A stretch of DNA of 64,000 bases from Agaricicola taiwanensis (GCF_014635245.1 NZ_BMCP01000002.1:1178001-1242000); one strand, 5' to 3'. Positions 52,206 to 62,743 are shown, counted from the stretch's first letter. Program-made: numbers and translations. The notes: generated by a model not told the origin, from the sequence alone.

Positions 52206-54329
52206 GTGTTGAGCCGAACTGCGGCGACTGCCCTCGCCTTGATCTGGTCTTCCTCGGTTATGGCGAAGGTTCCGTTGCCGGAGCCGCGCCCCGGCACCAT
52301 GGCGGCTGCCGCCGCGGCGGATGTGCCCATGCCGGTGGCCGCCTCCCGCGTGACCAATGCGGCGGAGACCGCCATCGCCGCCACCGCCAGCATCCCGCTG
52401 ACGCAGCCGGCGGCGGGCCCTGCCCTGCCCGTTTCCAATTCCGCGCCGCAGATCCGGCAGCTGCTCTCCAGCCTGAAGAAGGGCGATCTCGCCGGCGCCA
52501 ACAGCGTCTCGGCCTCCTTGCGTGATCCCGCCGCCCGCGCGCTGGGCGAATGGCTGACGACCCGCTATGCCTCGCGGCAGATGGGCTTTGCCCGCCTCGC
52601 CGATTTCCTGGAGCGTTATCCCGACTGGGAAAGCCGCCGCAACGTCCGCCGCCGCGCGGAAGAGGCGCTTTACCTGGAGAACATCCACCCCAACACGGTG
52701 CTGGGTTTCTTCGCCAAGCGTCCGCCGACCTCCGGCATGGGGCGGCTTGCCGTGGCCCGTGCGCTGGTGGCGCGGGGCGATGTGAAGGGCGCGGCGGCCC
52801 ATGCGCGCGCCGTGTGGCGCGAGGAGGACCTGCCCGACAGCGTGCAGGACGGCATGCTGAAGGAATTCGGCCGCATGCTGGCGGCCGAGGATTATCAGTA
52901 TCGCGCCGAGCGCCTGCTCTACCGCGGCCGCAACGCCGAGGCCCTGAAGGTGGCGGCACGCGCGCCCGCCGGCTATCGCGCGCTGGCCCAGGCCCGCGCG
53001 GCGGTGAACGCCCGCGCCAAGGATGCCGCCGCCAAGCTGGATGCCGTGCCCTCGGCCTATCGCAAGGACCCCGGCTATCTTCACGCGCTGGCCGAATACC
53101 GCCGCCGCGAGGAGCGCTACACCGATGCCGCCAAGGCGGTTCTCGCCGCGCCCAGCAACCCCGCCACGGTCATCGATGGCCGCGAATGGTGGAACGAGCG
53201 CCGCGTGCTCGCCCGTGAGCTTCTGGATGTGGGCGAGGCCAAGACCGCCTACCGCGTCGCCGCCTCCCATGCCTCCACCTCGCCCGCCGATGCGGCCGAT
53301 GCGGAATTCCACGCGGGCTGGATCGCGCTTCGTTTCCTCAACGACCCGCAGACCGCGCACAAGCATTTCGCCAAGCTGGAGCAGATCGGCTCAACGCCCA
53401 TCACGCTGTCGCGCGCCCGTTATTGGCTCGGCCGCGCGGCGGAAGCCTCCGGCAATGTCGGCGGCGCCCGCAGCTATTATGAAAGTGCGGCACAATTCGC
53501 GACGACCTATTACGGCCAGACCGCGCTCGCCAAGCTCGGCCGCAGCGATGTCACCCTGCGGCGCGCGCCGAAATTGAGCCGGGCTGAACGGGCCGCGTTC
53601 GAGCGCCGCACCGGCATCCGTGCCGTCTCTATTCTTTACGCCGCCGGCGGCCGTGACGAGGCGCTCGGCCTTTTCGGCGATCTCGTCGACAGCGCCCACA
53701 CCACGGCGGAATATACGCTTCTGGCGGAGCTTGCCGAAAAGCACGGCGACGCGCGCGCCATGACCTTCATCGGCAAGGAAGCGACCCAGTCCGGCCATCC
53801 GCTTGACGATGTCGCCTTCCCCACGCTCGGCATCCCGAAGATCCGACCGGCCGGACCCGGCGTGGAACTGCCGCTCGTCTATGCCATCGCACGGCAGGAA
53901 AGCCTGTTTCATCCCTCTGCGAAATCCGGCGCGGGCGCGATCGGCCTCATGCAGATGCTGCCCTCCACCGCCAAGCTGACCGCAAAGAAGTTCGGCATCA
54001 CCTATGCACCGGGCAAGCTGACAGACCCATCCTATAACGCGACCCTGGGGGCGACCCATCTGGGCGAGCTCACCGACAATTACGACGGCTCCTACATTCT
54101 CACCTTCGTCGCCTATAACGCCGGCCCCGGCCGCGTGCGCCAATGGGTCGAGAAATACGGTGACCCGCGCGACCCGCGCATCGACCCGATCGATTGGGTG
54201 GAGCGTATCCCCTTCACCGAGACGCGCAACTATGTGCAGCGTGTGATGGAGAACGTGCGGGTCTATCGCGCCCGGCTTGGCACGAAGGCCAGCCAGTCGA
54301 TCGAAGCCGACCTTCGCGGCGCGCGCTGA
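52206..54329 (+). CDS. slt: Soluble lytic murein transglycosylase (Slt70-like)
   Basis: 707 residues starting at GTG with GGGAG upstream. Signal peptide-like start, TALALIWSSSVMAKVPLPEP. The middle is a long alpha-superhelical U/L domain (about 80-520) with repeated short helices. The SLT catalytic domain is C-terminal: E565 in YAIARQESLFHPSAKSGAGA, then GLMQMLPSTAKLTAKKFG and FVAYNAGPGRVRQWVEKYG. It cleaves glycan strands with 1,6-anhydro-product formation in the periplasm. Divergent from dapA. Confidence 0.94.
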   Translation: MLSRTAATALALIWSSSVMAKVPLPEPRPGTMAAAAAADVPMPVAASRVTNAAETAIAATASIPLTQPAAGPALPVSNSAPQIRQLLSSLKKGDLAGANSVSASLRDPAARALGEWLTTRYASRQMGFARLADFLERYPDWESRRNVRRRAEEALYLENIHPNTVLGFFAKRPPTSGMGRLAVARALVARGDVKGAAAHARAVWREEDLPDSVQDGMLKEFGRMLAAEDYQYRAERLLYRGRNAEALKVAARAPAGYRALAQARAAVNARAKDAAAKLDAVPSAYRKDPGYLHALAEYRRREERYTDAAKAVLAAPSNPATVIDGREWWNERRVLARELLDVGEAKTAYRVAASHASTSPADAADAEFHAGWIALRFLNDPQTAHKHFAKLEQIGSTPITLSRARYWLGRAAEASGNVGGARSYYESAAQFATTYYGQTALAKLGRSDVTLRRAPKLSRAERAAFERRTGIRAVSILYAAGGRDEALGLFGDLVDSAHTTAEYTLLAELAEKHGDARAMTFIGKEATQSGHPLDDVAFPTLGIPKIRPAGPGVELPLVYAIARQESLFHPSAKSGAGAIGLMQMLPSTAKLTAKKFGITYAPGKLTDPSYNATLGATHLGELTDNYDGSYILTFVAYNAGPGRVRQWVEKYGDPRDPRIDPIDWVERIPFTETRNYVQRVMENVRVYRARLGTKASQSIEADLRGAR

Positions 54330-54368
54330 TGCTTTGACGGCCGGTGCGGGCGGGATAGTCTCCGCGTC

Positions 54369-55277
54369 ATGACCGACGCTGCCGTTGCCCCCTCGTCCGC
54401 CGCCGATGCCGGCGTGCGCTCGCTTTTCCTGCGCGCGCCCGATGGGCTGAAGCTGCACCTGCGCGATTATGGCCTCACCGCGGTGAGCGACCGGCTGCCG
54501 GTGGTGTGTCTGCCGGGGCTTGCCCGCACCGCTGCCGATTTCGATGTTCTCGCTCGCGCACTCTCGTCCGGCGAGGAACCGCGCCGCGTGCTGGCGCTGG
54601 ATTATCGCGGCCGCGGGCTTTCCGAGCATGACCCGGATTGGCGCCGCTACGATGTGCGGGTCGAGCTTGCGGACGTGCTGTCGATCCTGGATGCGCTGGG
54701 CATCACGCGCGCCGTCCTCGTCGGGACCTCGCGCGGCGGGCTCATCTCCATGGCCATGTCCGCAGCCCGCCCCGCCCTCATTGCCGGCGTCGTTCTCAAC
54801 GACATCGGCCCGGTCATCGAGACGCAGGGGCTGCTGCGCATCCGGGGCTATGTGGGCAAGCTGCCGCAACCCCGATCATGGCCGGAAGCCGCCGACATCC
54901 TGCGGCGGCTGACCGATGGCCAGTTTCCGGCAATCCCGCCACAGGATTGGACCGAGCTTGCCCGGCTGACCTGGCGCGAGGGCAAAGACGGCCTGGAACT
55001 TTGCTATGATCCGGCGCTGCTGAAGACCGTGGAGACGCTCGATCTGGAGCGCCCACTTCCCCCGCTGTGGCAGTTTTTCGACGGATTGGGGGCTATGCCC
55101 CTGCTCATCGTCCGTGGTGAGCACTCCGATATCCTATCGGAGGACACGCTCACGGAGATGCAGCACCGCCATCCCCGCATCGAGATTCACCACGCTCTCG
55201 GCGAAGGACATGCGCCTTTCCTGCGCGACGAGGCGTCGATCGGGCGAATTGCGGATTTCGTCCGGAATATCACCTGA
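54369..55277 (+). CDS. Alpha/beta fold hydrolase
   Basis: 302 residues. Oxyanion block VVCLPGLARTAADFDVLARA, then LALDYRGRGLSEHDPDWRRYD, nucleophile S121 in VLVGTSRGGLISMAMSA, acidic region LLIVRGEHSDILSE and the His in GEGHAPFLRDE. Looks like the large group of rhizobial esterases/haloperoxidase-like hydrolases. Substrate unknown. It starts 39 bases after the transglycosylase gene and may be co-transcribed. Confidence 0.9.
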   Translation: MTDAAVAPSSAADAGVRSLFLRAPDGLKLHLRDYGLTAVSDRLPVVCLPGLARTAADFDVLARALSSGEEPRRVLALDYRGRGLSEHDPDWRRYDVRVELADVLSILDALGITRAVLVGTSRGGLISMAMSAARPALIAGVVLNDIGPVIETQGLLRIRGYVGKLPQPRSWPEAADILRRLTDGQFPAIPPQDWTELARLTWREGKDGLELCYDPALLKTVETLDLERPLPPLWQFFDGLGAMPLLIVRGEHSDILSEDTLTEMQHRHPRIEIHHALGEGHAPFLRDEASIGRIADFVRNIT

Positions 55278-55367
55278 TCCGGTTCCTGAAGACGACCGCC
55301 TGGTCTTTGCCCGGCCACCGTGTCGAGCGTTGCAGGGCAATCTACCGTGCAGAAAGCTTGAGGCAAT

Positions 55368-55396
55368 AAAAAACCCCGGCGCAGAGCGCCGGGGTT
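55368..55396 (-). terminator. Rho-independent terminator of the porin gene
   Basis: AACCCCGGCGC pairs with GCGCCGGGGTT around AGA. On the minus strand it is followed by a run of T, so it ends porin transcription about 20 bases past the stop. Confidence 0.93.
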
Positions 55397-55418
55397 CGTA
55401 ACCCGAAGGTTTGGTCGA

Positions 55419-56681
55419 TCAGAACTTGCGCTCGACGCGACCCATGACGCCCCAAGAGTCGTCATTGGTGATGACCGGGGTGTCGAAGTTATCGTCAACG
55501 ATGTTGCGATAGAACACTTCGAGGCCGAGATCGAGGTTCTGCACCGGCGTGTAGATGACGTTTGCCGCAGCGATGAACTGCGAGAAGTCACCCACCGGAG
55601 CGCCACCAACCAAGCTGACCACATCGGATTCGACGTCAGCATAGCCGAGGGTCAGGTTGGAGCGGAACACCGGGTTGAACACCCAGGTACCACCACCGGT
55701 GATGGCCCAACCAGAGCTGGTCTCAAGACCGAAACCGCCAGCGCCATCAGCGATGACGAAGGAATCGGCACGAGCGATGCCGCCGGTGGTGCCAGAGCCC
55801 ACCCAAGGACTGGCCACAGTGCCGAGGTAACCGATCGCGCCGTCAGCGTAAGCGGCCGACGCCCAAAGGCGGGTTCCCTGGCCACCCATCGGCAGGTTCA
55901 CAGCACCGGCCGCCTGAACTGCGAAGCCGTACTCGTCGTCAGCACCAACCCAGAGGCCACCGACTTCAGTGTTGTCACGGTTCTGATGGATCGCACCGGA
56001 CAGCTGGAACGAGCCCCAGCCCTGAGCGACGCGCACGTTCGCGACGACGTCAGGCATCATGGTGCCAGCATAGGCGATCGGAGCACCAAGCAGAGCAACA
56101 GCACCACCGCCGGCCACTTCGCGGTTCGAACGATCTTCGATCGAGAGGCTGGCCGACCAGCCCGAGCCGAAGGTTGCGGTGTAGCCGAGCAGAGCGGTCG
56201 ACGTCACTTCGGAGTTATAGGCGCCGGTGAAGGAGCCGTCGTAGACCGCGTCGAAGAACGACTGGGTCTTACCAGCGGTGAAGCCGGCGAACTGAACGAA
56301 GGCCTGGTGGACGTAGAAGTCGTCGCCGTCCGTCGCAGTGTTGGCGTTGTTGATGTAATTCCCGCGCATACGGAGATAGGAGCGCAGCGTGCCGAGCTCG
56401 GTCTGGGTGCGGGCGTCGAATTGCAGCTGAGCGCGGCCACGGAAGGTGAGCGCGTCGTTTGCACGATCGAACGGCTCTTCGTAGCGCAGGTCGAAGCGAA
56501 CGAGACCCGAGATCTGCAGGCAGGTCTGGGTGCCGGGAATGTAGAAATAACCATTGCCCCAGGTGTCGCAGATGCGAACGTATTCGACCGGCTCTGCCAG
56601 CGGCAGATCAGCGGCCTGAGCCCCGGTGATGGCGGCGATGCCTGCCACCGAACCGAGAAGAAGGCTCTTCACCATCTTCAT
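55419..56681 (-). CDS. Outer-membrane porin (RopA/Omp2b family)
   Basis: 420 residues. Signal peptide 1-23 ending GAQA, then ADLPLAEPVEYVRICD, YFYIPGTQTCLQISGLVRFDL, the classic start of Rhizobiales porins including Brucella Omp2 and rhizobial RopA. The rest is a 16-strand-type barrel with alternating residues and a terminal WGVMGRVERKF, ending in the C-terminal Phe needed for barrel assembly. It forms a trimeric diffusion pore. Codon use is extremely biased, as in very highly expressed genes. It has its own terminator. Confidence 0.96.
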   Translation of the reverse strand: MKMVKSLLLGSVAGIAAITGAQAADLPLAEPVEYVRICDTWGNGYFYIPGTQTCLQISGLVRFDLRYEEPFDRANDALTFRGRAQLQFDARTQTELGTLRSYLRMRGNYINNANTATDGDDFYVHQAFVQFAGFTAGKTQSFFDAVYDGSFTGAYNSEVTSTALLGYTATFGSGWSASLSIEDRSNREVAGGGAVALLGAPIAYAGTMMPDVVANVRVAQGWGSFQLSGAIHQNRDNTEVGGLWVGADDEYGFAVQAAGAVNLPMGGQGTRLWASAAYADGAIGYLGTVASPWVGSGTTGGIARADSFVIADGAGGFGLETSSGWAITGGGTWVFNPVFRSNLTLGYADVESDVVSLVGGAPVGDFSQFIAAANVIYTPVQNLDLGLEVFYRNIVDDNFDTPVITNDDSWGVMGRVERKF

Positions 56682-56945
56682 TGTAGTCCTCCAAAAGTTT
56701 CGAGACCCTCGGGAAGCTGCACCCTACAGCGCCAATCCCCCGAATGACCGTCCGAATTCCCACTGGGTCCCCGAACGGCACGACCGGGGTTCCCCCCTGC
56801 GCCGTTATCGAAACCATACGCATTCGCTTTCACCAAGCAACAAACAGAAGGCGGTTTTGCCCTATCCCGAGCACCTTTCCGCCACACTGTGTCTCGCTTG
56901 CAACATTTCTAAGGAGCGGTTAACGCCAAGAAATTCTTGGAACGA

Positions 56946-58754
56946 TCAGCTCTCAATCGCGTGAAGACGAAAAGCGCGGGCGTAGGCGCCATCCCGCGAC
57001 ATGAGCTCGGCATGGTTGCCTTGTTCCACAACCTGACCGTTCTCCACGGCGATGATTCGATCCGCCTTGAGCACGGCCGCAAGCCTGTGCGCGATCATGA
57101 GCGTGGTCTTGCCGGCACGTTCTTTTGCCAGGCTTTCCAGCACTCTTGCTTCTGTTGCCGCGTCGAGCGCGGACGTCGCTTCATCGAGAAGGAGGATGGG
57201 AGAATCGCGCAGCAGAGCCCGCGCGATGGCGATGCGCTGCCTCTGTCCGCCCGAAAGGCGAGTGCCGCGAGGGCCGACGCGGAAATCAGTTCCGCCCGGC
57301 AGGCGCTGGACGAACTCCAGGGCATCCGCTGCCCGCAGCACATCAAGAATATCCGCATCATCGACGTCCAGCAGCCCGTAAGCGACGTTTTCACGGACGG
57401 TGGCATCAAACAGAAGGCTGTCCTGGGCCACGAGAGCGATGGACGCGCGCAAATTGGCGATCGACACACGGTCGAGATCCTGGCCGCCGATTTCCACGCT
57501 GCCCTGATCAGGATCGTTCAACCGCGCGATCAGGTTGAACAGCGTGGTTTTGCCGGACCCCGATTCCCCGACGATGGCGGTCATCCGGCCCGGGAGAATA
57601 TCCGCGCTGAGGCCTTTCAAGATCGGCTTGTCGGCATCATAGGCGAAATGCACGTCACGAAAGGCAATGGCGCCCGCAGGATCGGCCAGTGGGGCGGCGC
57701 CGGGCGCATCGATGATCCGGGGCTGCAGGTCTGTCACTTCATAGATGCGTTCGACGGCGGCCATACAGAGTTGAAGCACCGCGTTGATCTGCAAAAGGCG
57801 TCGCAAGGGATCCGCCAGCAGCATCAGGGCGCCGACGAAGGCCATGAGCTGTCCTGGCTCCGTCTCGCCTGTCATGACCGATCGGCCGCCGACCATAAGA
57901 ACGGAGATGAGGGCAATGGCTGTCACCACATCCATGATCGGAGACAGCGTTGCCTGGGTGCGCGCGATTCGGATCGCCACCTGCCGACGCGTTGTCACGG
58001 TTGTCGACAGACGCTCCTGCTCGACAGGCTCATTGCCTTCAGCCTTGATGGAGCGAATAGAGTGGAATGCTTCCTCGAAAGAGCCGATGAGGTCTCCATT
58101 CAGCTCCTGCCCGCGATGCGACAAGCGGCGGACACGGCGCGTTGCGAGCACCGTCGGAACGGCGATGAGGGGCGCGCCGAGCATCGCAAGGCCTGCCCAG
58201 TACGGGTTGGTCCAGATCACATAGCCAATGAGCCCAAGGATGGTAACGAAATCCCGCCCTAGCGTCACAATAAGATTGGTCGCTGACTGATTGAGGACAT
58301 TCACGTCTTCGGTGCCGCGGGCGACGATCTGCCCGATGCTGTTCTTCTGGAAGAAGACCAGATCCAGCTTCAGCACATGCGCAACGAATCGCTTCTGCAC
58401 AGCAGCCGTGACTCGGTTTGAAACCAGCGCCAGCAGATATTGCTGTGTGAAGGCGGAGCCTCCACGCAGAGCAAAAATGATGGCTACGAAGGCAACGATC
58501 TCGTTAAGCTGATCAATGGCTCGCCGCACGAAGACCTCGTTGACGAGCTGCTCAAATAACCACGGAAGCACCGAGATGGTGCCAGCATAGACGATCATTG
58601 CTCCCACAGCGACAAGAAGCGTCGCGATGTGCGGGCGGAAAAATTCCCGCACGAATCGGGCGAACAAACGGTTACGCTCGCCCGAAGGCTGCTTGGCCGC
58701 CTCGCGGGTGGATCTGATCTGAAGAACGTAGGGGTCGTGTATCTGATTTGTCAT
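56946..58754 (-). CDS. ABC exporter, fused membrane and ATPase domains (MsbA-like)
   Basis: 602 residues. Transmembrane domain (about 35-330) with six segments, then the ATPase: Walker A GESGSGKTTLFN (about 394-405), Q-loop region LVAQDSLLFDATVRENVAYG, signature LSGGQRQRIAIARALLR (about 497), Walker B ILLLDEATSALD and the H-loop MIAHRL. It is a half-transporter that works as a homodimer, exporting lipid, glycolipid or drug substrates; which one is unclear. No operon partner is obvious; a phosphatase gene starts divergently 123 bases away. Confidence 0.93.
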   Translation of the reverse strand: MTNQIHDPYVLQIRSTREAAKQPSGERNRLFARFVREFFRPHIATLLVAVGAMIVYAGTISVLPWLFEQLVNEVFVRRAIDQLNEIVAFVAIIFALRGGSAFTQQYLLALVSNRVTAAVQKRFVAHVLKLDLVFFQKNSIGQIVARGTEDVNVLNQSATNLIVTLGRDFVTILGLIGYVIWTNPYWAGLAMLGAPLIAVPTVLATRRVRRLSHRGQELNGDLIGSFEEAFHSIRSIKAEGNEPVEQERLSTTVTTRRQVAIRIARTQATLSPIMDVVTAIALISVLMVGGRSVMTGETEPGQLMAFVGALMLLADPLRRLLQINAVLQLCMAAVERIYEVTDLQPRIIDAPGAAPLADPAGAIAFRDVHFAYDADKPILKGLSADILPGRMTAIVGESGSGKTTLFNLIARLNDPDQGSVEIGGQDLDRVSIANLRASIALVAQDSLLFDATVRENVAYGLLDVDDADILDVLRAADALEFVQRLPGGTDFRVGPRGTRLSGGQRQRIAIARALLRDSPILLLDEATSALDAATEARVLESLAKERAGKTTLMIAHRLAAVLKADRIIAVENGQVVEQGNHAELMSRDGAYARAFRLHAIES

Positions 58755-58877
58755 TTTTGGGCTCTGCGCGGCCGGACGCTATCCCTTTCGGCTCCGCGAG
58801 GAAAGAACTGTCATCTTATATGTTGAGAGTGGGCGCACGGGCGGGTAGGTTCTCGCCGCACGACAGGAAACAGGCAG

Positions 58878-59642
58878 ATGTCCTTGATCGAGAATCCCAA
58901 TCTGACCAAGGCTCAGCCCGAGCTGACGGCGTGGAGAAGACTCCGGTTTGCTCTACGTAGACCTGTCCAGGGCTTCCAGCGCCGCCGCGGATCGATGCAC
59001 AGCCCACTGACCCGCATTCTTGGCGCGGCCGAGCATCTCTTCATCGACCATGCGCTTTTTCGCTACATCTACCTTAATCTGCACAGGGTCAGCCCGAATA
59101 TGGAGCGGGCGGCCCAGCCATCCCCGCTTCACATCCGCGCCGCCGCACGCCGCGGCGTGAAGACGGTGATCAATCTGCGCGGAGAGCGTAACTGCGCGTC
59201 TTACCTGATGGAAAAGAAGGCCTGTGAGGAAAACGGGATCAAGCTGATCAACTTCGGCATCACATCGCGGGCTGCTCCAGCGCCCGAACAGATCCTCGCC
59301 TTCGATCAGCTTCTTAGCGAGATTGAGTATCCCGCGCTCATGCATTGCAAATCCGGCGCGGACCGCGCGGGGATCGCCAGCGCGCTCTACCTTCTGCTCC
59401 GGGAGAACAGTTCGTTCGCTGAGGCCTTCGCTCAGCTGAGCCTGCGCTACGGGCACATTCGACAAGCGAAAACGGGCATCCTCGATGCAACGCTCATGGC
59501 CTATGCGGCCGATGCCGCAAGAACCAATGTCGACTTCAAGACCTGGGTCCAAGACCATTATGATCCGGCCGAAGTGACGCGGTCATTTCATTCCAGCCGG
59601 CTGGCGAACATCTTCAACGACCGCATCCTCGACCGGGAGTGA
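58878..59642 (+). CDS. CX5R protein tyrosine/dual-specificity phosphatase family protein
   Basis: 254 residues. The phosphatase signature is HCKSGADRAG with C157 and R163; preceding blocks RRGVKTVINLRGERNCAS and ILAFDQLLSEIEYPALM fit the tyrosine-phosphatase fold. The first 60 residues are basic and Arg-rich, and may bind membrane or nucleic acid. The C-terminal tail WVQDHYDPAEVTRSFHSSRLA is conserved in Rhizobiales homologues as I recall. Substrates could be protein phosphotyrosine, phosphoinositide-like or lipid phosphates. Start ATG 58878 is divergent from the ABC gene. Confidence 0.85.
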   Translation: MSLIENPNLTKAQPELTAWRRLRFALRRPVQGFQRRRGSMHSPLTRILGAAEHLFIDHALFRYIYLNLHRVSPNMERAAQPSPLHIRAAARRGVKTVINLRGERNCASYLMEKKACEENGIKLINFGITSRAAPAPEQILAFDQLLSEIEYPALMHCKSGADRAGIASALYLLLRENSSFAEAFAQLSLRYGHIRQAKTGILDATLMAYAADAARTNVDFKTWVQDHYDPAEVTRSFHSSRLANIFNDRILDRE

Positions 59643-59656
59643 TCCTCGCGGGATAG

Positions 59657-62600
59657 TCACTCAGTCGGCACAGCCACGGCATCGTGCGCGTGGCCGCGAT
59701 CAACATGACGGCGTCCCAGCAGCGAGTAGACGGTGGGAACCACGAAGAGCGTGAGAATAGTGCCGAGCGTCATGCCGCCCACGATCACCCAGCCGATCTG
59801 CTGGCGGCTCTCAGCCCCCGCACCCGTTGCCAAAGCCAACGGCAGGGCACCGAACACCATGGCGCCCGTTGTCATCAGGATCGGACGCAACCGCAACACC
59901 GCGGCGTCGATCACGGCTTCCAGCCGCGATTTGCCCTCTTCCTGCTGCTGATTGGCGAATTCCACAATCAGAATGCCATGCTTGGTAATCAGGCCGACGA
60001 GAGTGACAAGGCCAATCTGCGAATAGACGTTGAGCGATCCCCCGGTCAGCCACAAGGCTGCCAGGGCGCCAGTCATGGAAAGCGGCACCGACAGCAGGAT
60101 GATGAAGGGATCGGTGAAGCTCTCGAACTGGGCCGCGAGCACGAGATAGATGAACAGGATCGCCAGCACGAAGACCAGCACGATGCTCTGGTTGGAGGTG
60201 ATGAATTCGCGGCTCTGCCCCGCATAGTCCGTCTGCATCGTATCCGGCAGCGTCTCCTGGGCCAGATCGTTGACCACGCGCAGTGCTTCTCCGGTAGAAG
60301 CTCCCGGCACCAGATTGGCGCTGATAGTGGCCGCGCGAAGCTGGTTGAAACGGCGCAGGTCACGCGGCGCCACCGTCTCGCGCAGCGTCACGATGTTGGA
60401 CAGTTGCACCATTTCACCTGACGGTGCGCGCAGGAAGATGGTCGACAATGTCTGGGGCGATGCTCGATCTTCAGCAGCCATTTGAATGACCACGTCATAT
60501 TGCTCGCCCTCCCGCTCGAAGCGCGTGACCTGACGACCGCCGAGGAGCGTTTCCAGCGTGCGCCCCACCACCGACACGTCGAGACCGAGGTCTGCGACCT
60601 TCGCGCGGTCGATGGAGACGGATATCTCAGGCTTGTTCAGCACCAGATCGCTTTCAGCATTCTGGAACATGGGATTTGCCTGGACCTTTTCCAGCAGCGC
60701 GTTGGAGACCTCCTGAAGCTCTTCATAGGTGCCGGACGTCTGAACGACATATTGGACGGGCTTTGATCCAAGGCCACCGCCGCCGCCGAGGGAGGGAGGA
60801 TTGCTGCCGAAGACCATGACGCCGGGGATGCGACCAAGCTTCTGCTGCACCTCGGCCACGATGCTCTGCTGCGACCTTTCCCTGTCGTTCCAGTCGTTCA
60901 GGCTGACGAAACCGAAAAGATTTTGAACCTGAGGGTGGCCATTGATGACGAGATAGGAGCGAACATCGTCGGTTTCGGCGAGAACTTTCTCCACCTCCCT
61001 GCCGTAACGGCTCGTGTATCCGATGGTGGCTCCTTCAGGACCGGTGCCAAACAGACGAATAGTGCCGCGATCCTCGGTGGGGGCCAGCTCCTGCGGCAGC
61101 TGCGTGAAGAAGAAAACACTTCCCAGGGCAACAAGAAAACCAAAACCGAGAACGAGGATCTTGGCGTTGAGCGCCCCCTGAAGCACACGGCGATAACCAT
61201 TGGTGGTGGCTTCAAAACCCCGCTCCAGCGCATTGAAGATGCGTCCGTGACTGCTCTGATGTTTCAGGAGCTTGGAGCACATCATGGGGGTCAGTGTCAG
61301 AGCTACAAATCCCGAGACCAGTACGGCACCGGCAAGCGTCAGCGCGAACTCCAGGAAGAGGCGACCCGTACGACCCTGTGCGAAGGCGATCGGCGCATAG
61401 ACGGCGGCGAGCGTCATGGTCATGGCGATGATGGCAAAACCGATCTCACGCGCACCAGTGATCGCCGCCTTGAAGGGCTTCATGCCCTCCTCCACATGCC
61501 GATAGATGTTTTCAAGCATCACAATGGCATCGTCGACCACAAGACCGATCGCCAGCACCATGGCAAGCAGCGTCAGCGTGTTGATGGTGAACCCGAGCGC
61601 AAACATGAGCGCGAAGGTGGTGATCAGCGAGACCGGGATCGTCACGATCGGGATGATCGAGGCGCGGAAGCTGCGCAGGAAGAAGAAGATCACCAGCACC
61701 ACGAGAACAATGGCCTCGCCGATGGTGGTGAAGACGGCTGCGATCGACCGGTCGATAAACACCGCGCTGTCGTAACCGATCTCGGCGGTCATCCCTTCCG
61801 GCAGACTTTGCGCGATTTCCGGCAGGACCGTCTGCACCGCCTGAGATACATCGAGCGGATTGGCCGTGGCCTGCTTGACGATACCGACGCTGACGGAGGT
61901 TTGCCCGTTGAACCGGCTGCTCTTGCGGTCATCGCGCGCGCCGACTTCCACCCTGGCGACGTCGCCCAGTTTGACCTGATAGCCGTCGGCAAGCTTCACC
62001 ACTATCGCGGCAAACTGATCGGCCTCGGTAAGGCCGGTGCGGGATAGAACGGTGAACTCGCGGTCAGAGCTTTCGATGCGGCCGGACGGGATTTCGACGT
62101 TCTGGGCCCGGACCGCACTCTCCACATCCTGAACAGTCAGACTATAGGCCGCCAGCCTTTCGCGATCGATCCAGATGCGCATGGCAAAACGCCGCTCGCC
62201 GAAGATTGTGACATCAGCCACGCCGTTCAGGTTCTTCAGCCTGTCCACGATGTTGCGGTTCACGTAGTCGGTGGTCTCAAGCTGGCTGAGGCGGTCGCTG
62301 GTGAAGCCGATAAAGAGGACGGGCTGAGCGTCGGCCTCAACCTTGGCGATCCTGGGTTCCTCGATCTCGTCCGGCAATTGTCGTCTCACACGCGATACAC
62401 GGTCGCGCACGTCGCTGGCGGCAACGTCGGGATCGATATCGAGCCGAAAACGGATGCTGATGCGGCTTGATTCAGACCGGCTGGTGGATTCCAGAACATC
62501 GATGCCCTCGATGCCGGCAAGTGATCCCTCCAGGACCTGCGTCACCTGAGACTCGATGATCTGCGCAGACGCGCCGGGATAGGTCGTGGTGACGGAGACC

Positions 62601-62731
62601 ACCGGCTCGTCGATGCTCGGATATTCGCGCACCGTCAGGCGGTCGTAGGACACCACGCCGACCAGGAGCATCATTACGCTCATGACGGTCGCGAAGACCG
62701 GACGCTGGACGCAGATCTCCGAAATTTTCAC
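59657..62731 (-). CDS. RND efflux transporter permease subunit
   Basis: 1024 residues, the full HAE1-family length. Twelve membrane segments in two repeats, with large periplasmic loops between. Start ISEICVQRPVFATVMSVMMLL, YPSIDEPVVSVTTTYPGASA. The proton-relay segment of helix 4 is LAIGLVVDDAIVMLENIYRH; the second-half counterpart is VGLITKHGILIVEFANQQQ. It pumps drugs or metabolites from the periplasm/inner membrane using proton energy. The gene is 12 bases downstream of the adaptor gene. No outer-membrane channel gene is in the operon; TolC-like partner must be elsewhere. Confidence 0.95.
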   Translation of the reverse strand: MKISEICVQRPVFATVMSVMMLLVGVVSYDRLTVREYPSIDEPVVSVTTTYPGASAQIIESQVTQVLEGSLAGIEGIDVLESTSRSESSRISIRFRLDIDPDVAASDVRDRVSRVRRQLPDEIEEPRIAKVEADAQPVLFIGFTSDRLSQLETTDYVNRNIVDRLKNLNGVADVTIFGERRFAMRIWIDRERLAAYSLTVQDVESAVRAQNVEIPSGRIESSDREFTVLSRTGLTEADQFAAIVVKLADGYQVKLGDVARVEVGARDDRKSSRFNGQTSVSVGIVKQATANPLDVSQAVQTVLPEIAQSLPEGMTAEIGYDSAVFIDRSIAAVFTTIGEAIVLVVLVIFFFLRSFRASIIPIVTIPVSLITTFALMFALGFTINTLTLLAMVLAIGLVVDDAIVMLENIYRHVEEGMKPFKAAITGAREIGFAIIAMTMTLAAVYAPIAFAQGRTGRLFLEFALTLAGAVLVSGFVALTLTPMMCSKLLKHQSSHGRIFNALERGFEATTNGYRRVLQGALNAKILVLGFGFLVALGSVFFFTQLPQELAPTEDRGTIRLFGTGPEGATIGYTSRYGREVEKVLAETDDVRSYLVINGHPQVQNLFGFVSLNDWNDRERSQQSIVAEVQQKLGRIPGVMVFGSNPPSLGGGGGLGSKPVQYVVQTSGTYEELQEVSNALLEKVQANPMFQNAESDLVLNKPEISVSIDRAKVADLGLDVSVVGRTLETLLGGRQVTRFEREGEQYDVVIQMAAEDRASPQTLSTIFLRAPSGEMVQLSNIVTLRETVAPRDLRRFNQLRAATISANLVPGASTGEALRVVNDLAQETLPDTMQTDYAGQSREFITSNQSIVLVFVLAILFIYLVLAAQFESFTDPFIILLSVPLSMTGALAALWLTGGSLNVYSQIGLVTLVGLITKHGILIVEFANQQQEEGKSRLEAVIDAAVLRLRPILMTTGAMVFGALPLALATGAGAESRQQIGWVIVGGMTLGTILTLFVVPTVYSLLGRRHVDRGHAHDAVAVPTE

Positions 62732-62743
62732 GGGCGCCTCGTC

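Noticed and set aside
59684-62047. Long plus-strand frames within the RND permease
   Set aside because: His/Arg/Gln-rich translations typical of antisense frames; the minus strand encodes an unmistakable 1024-residue RND permease.
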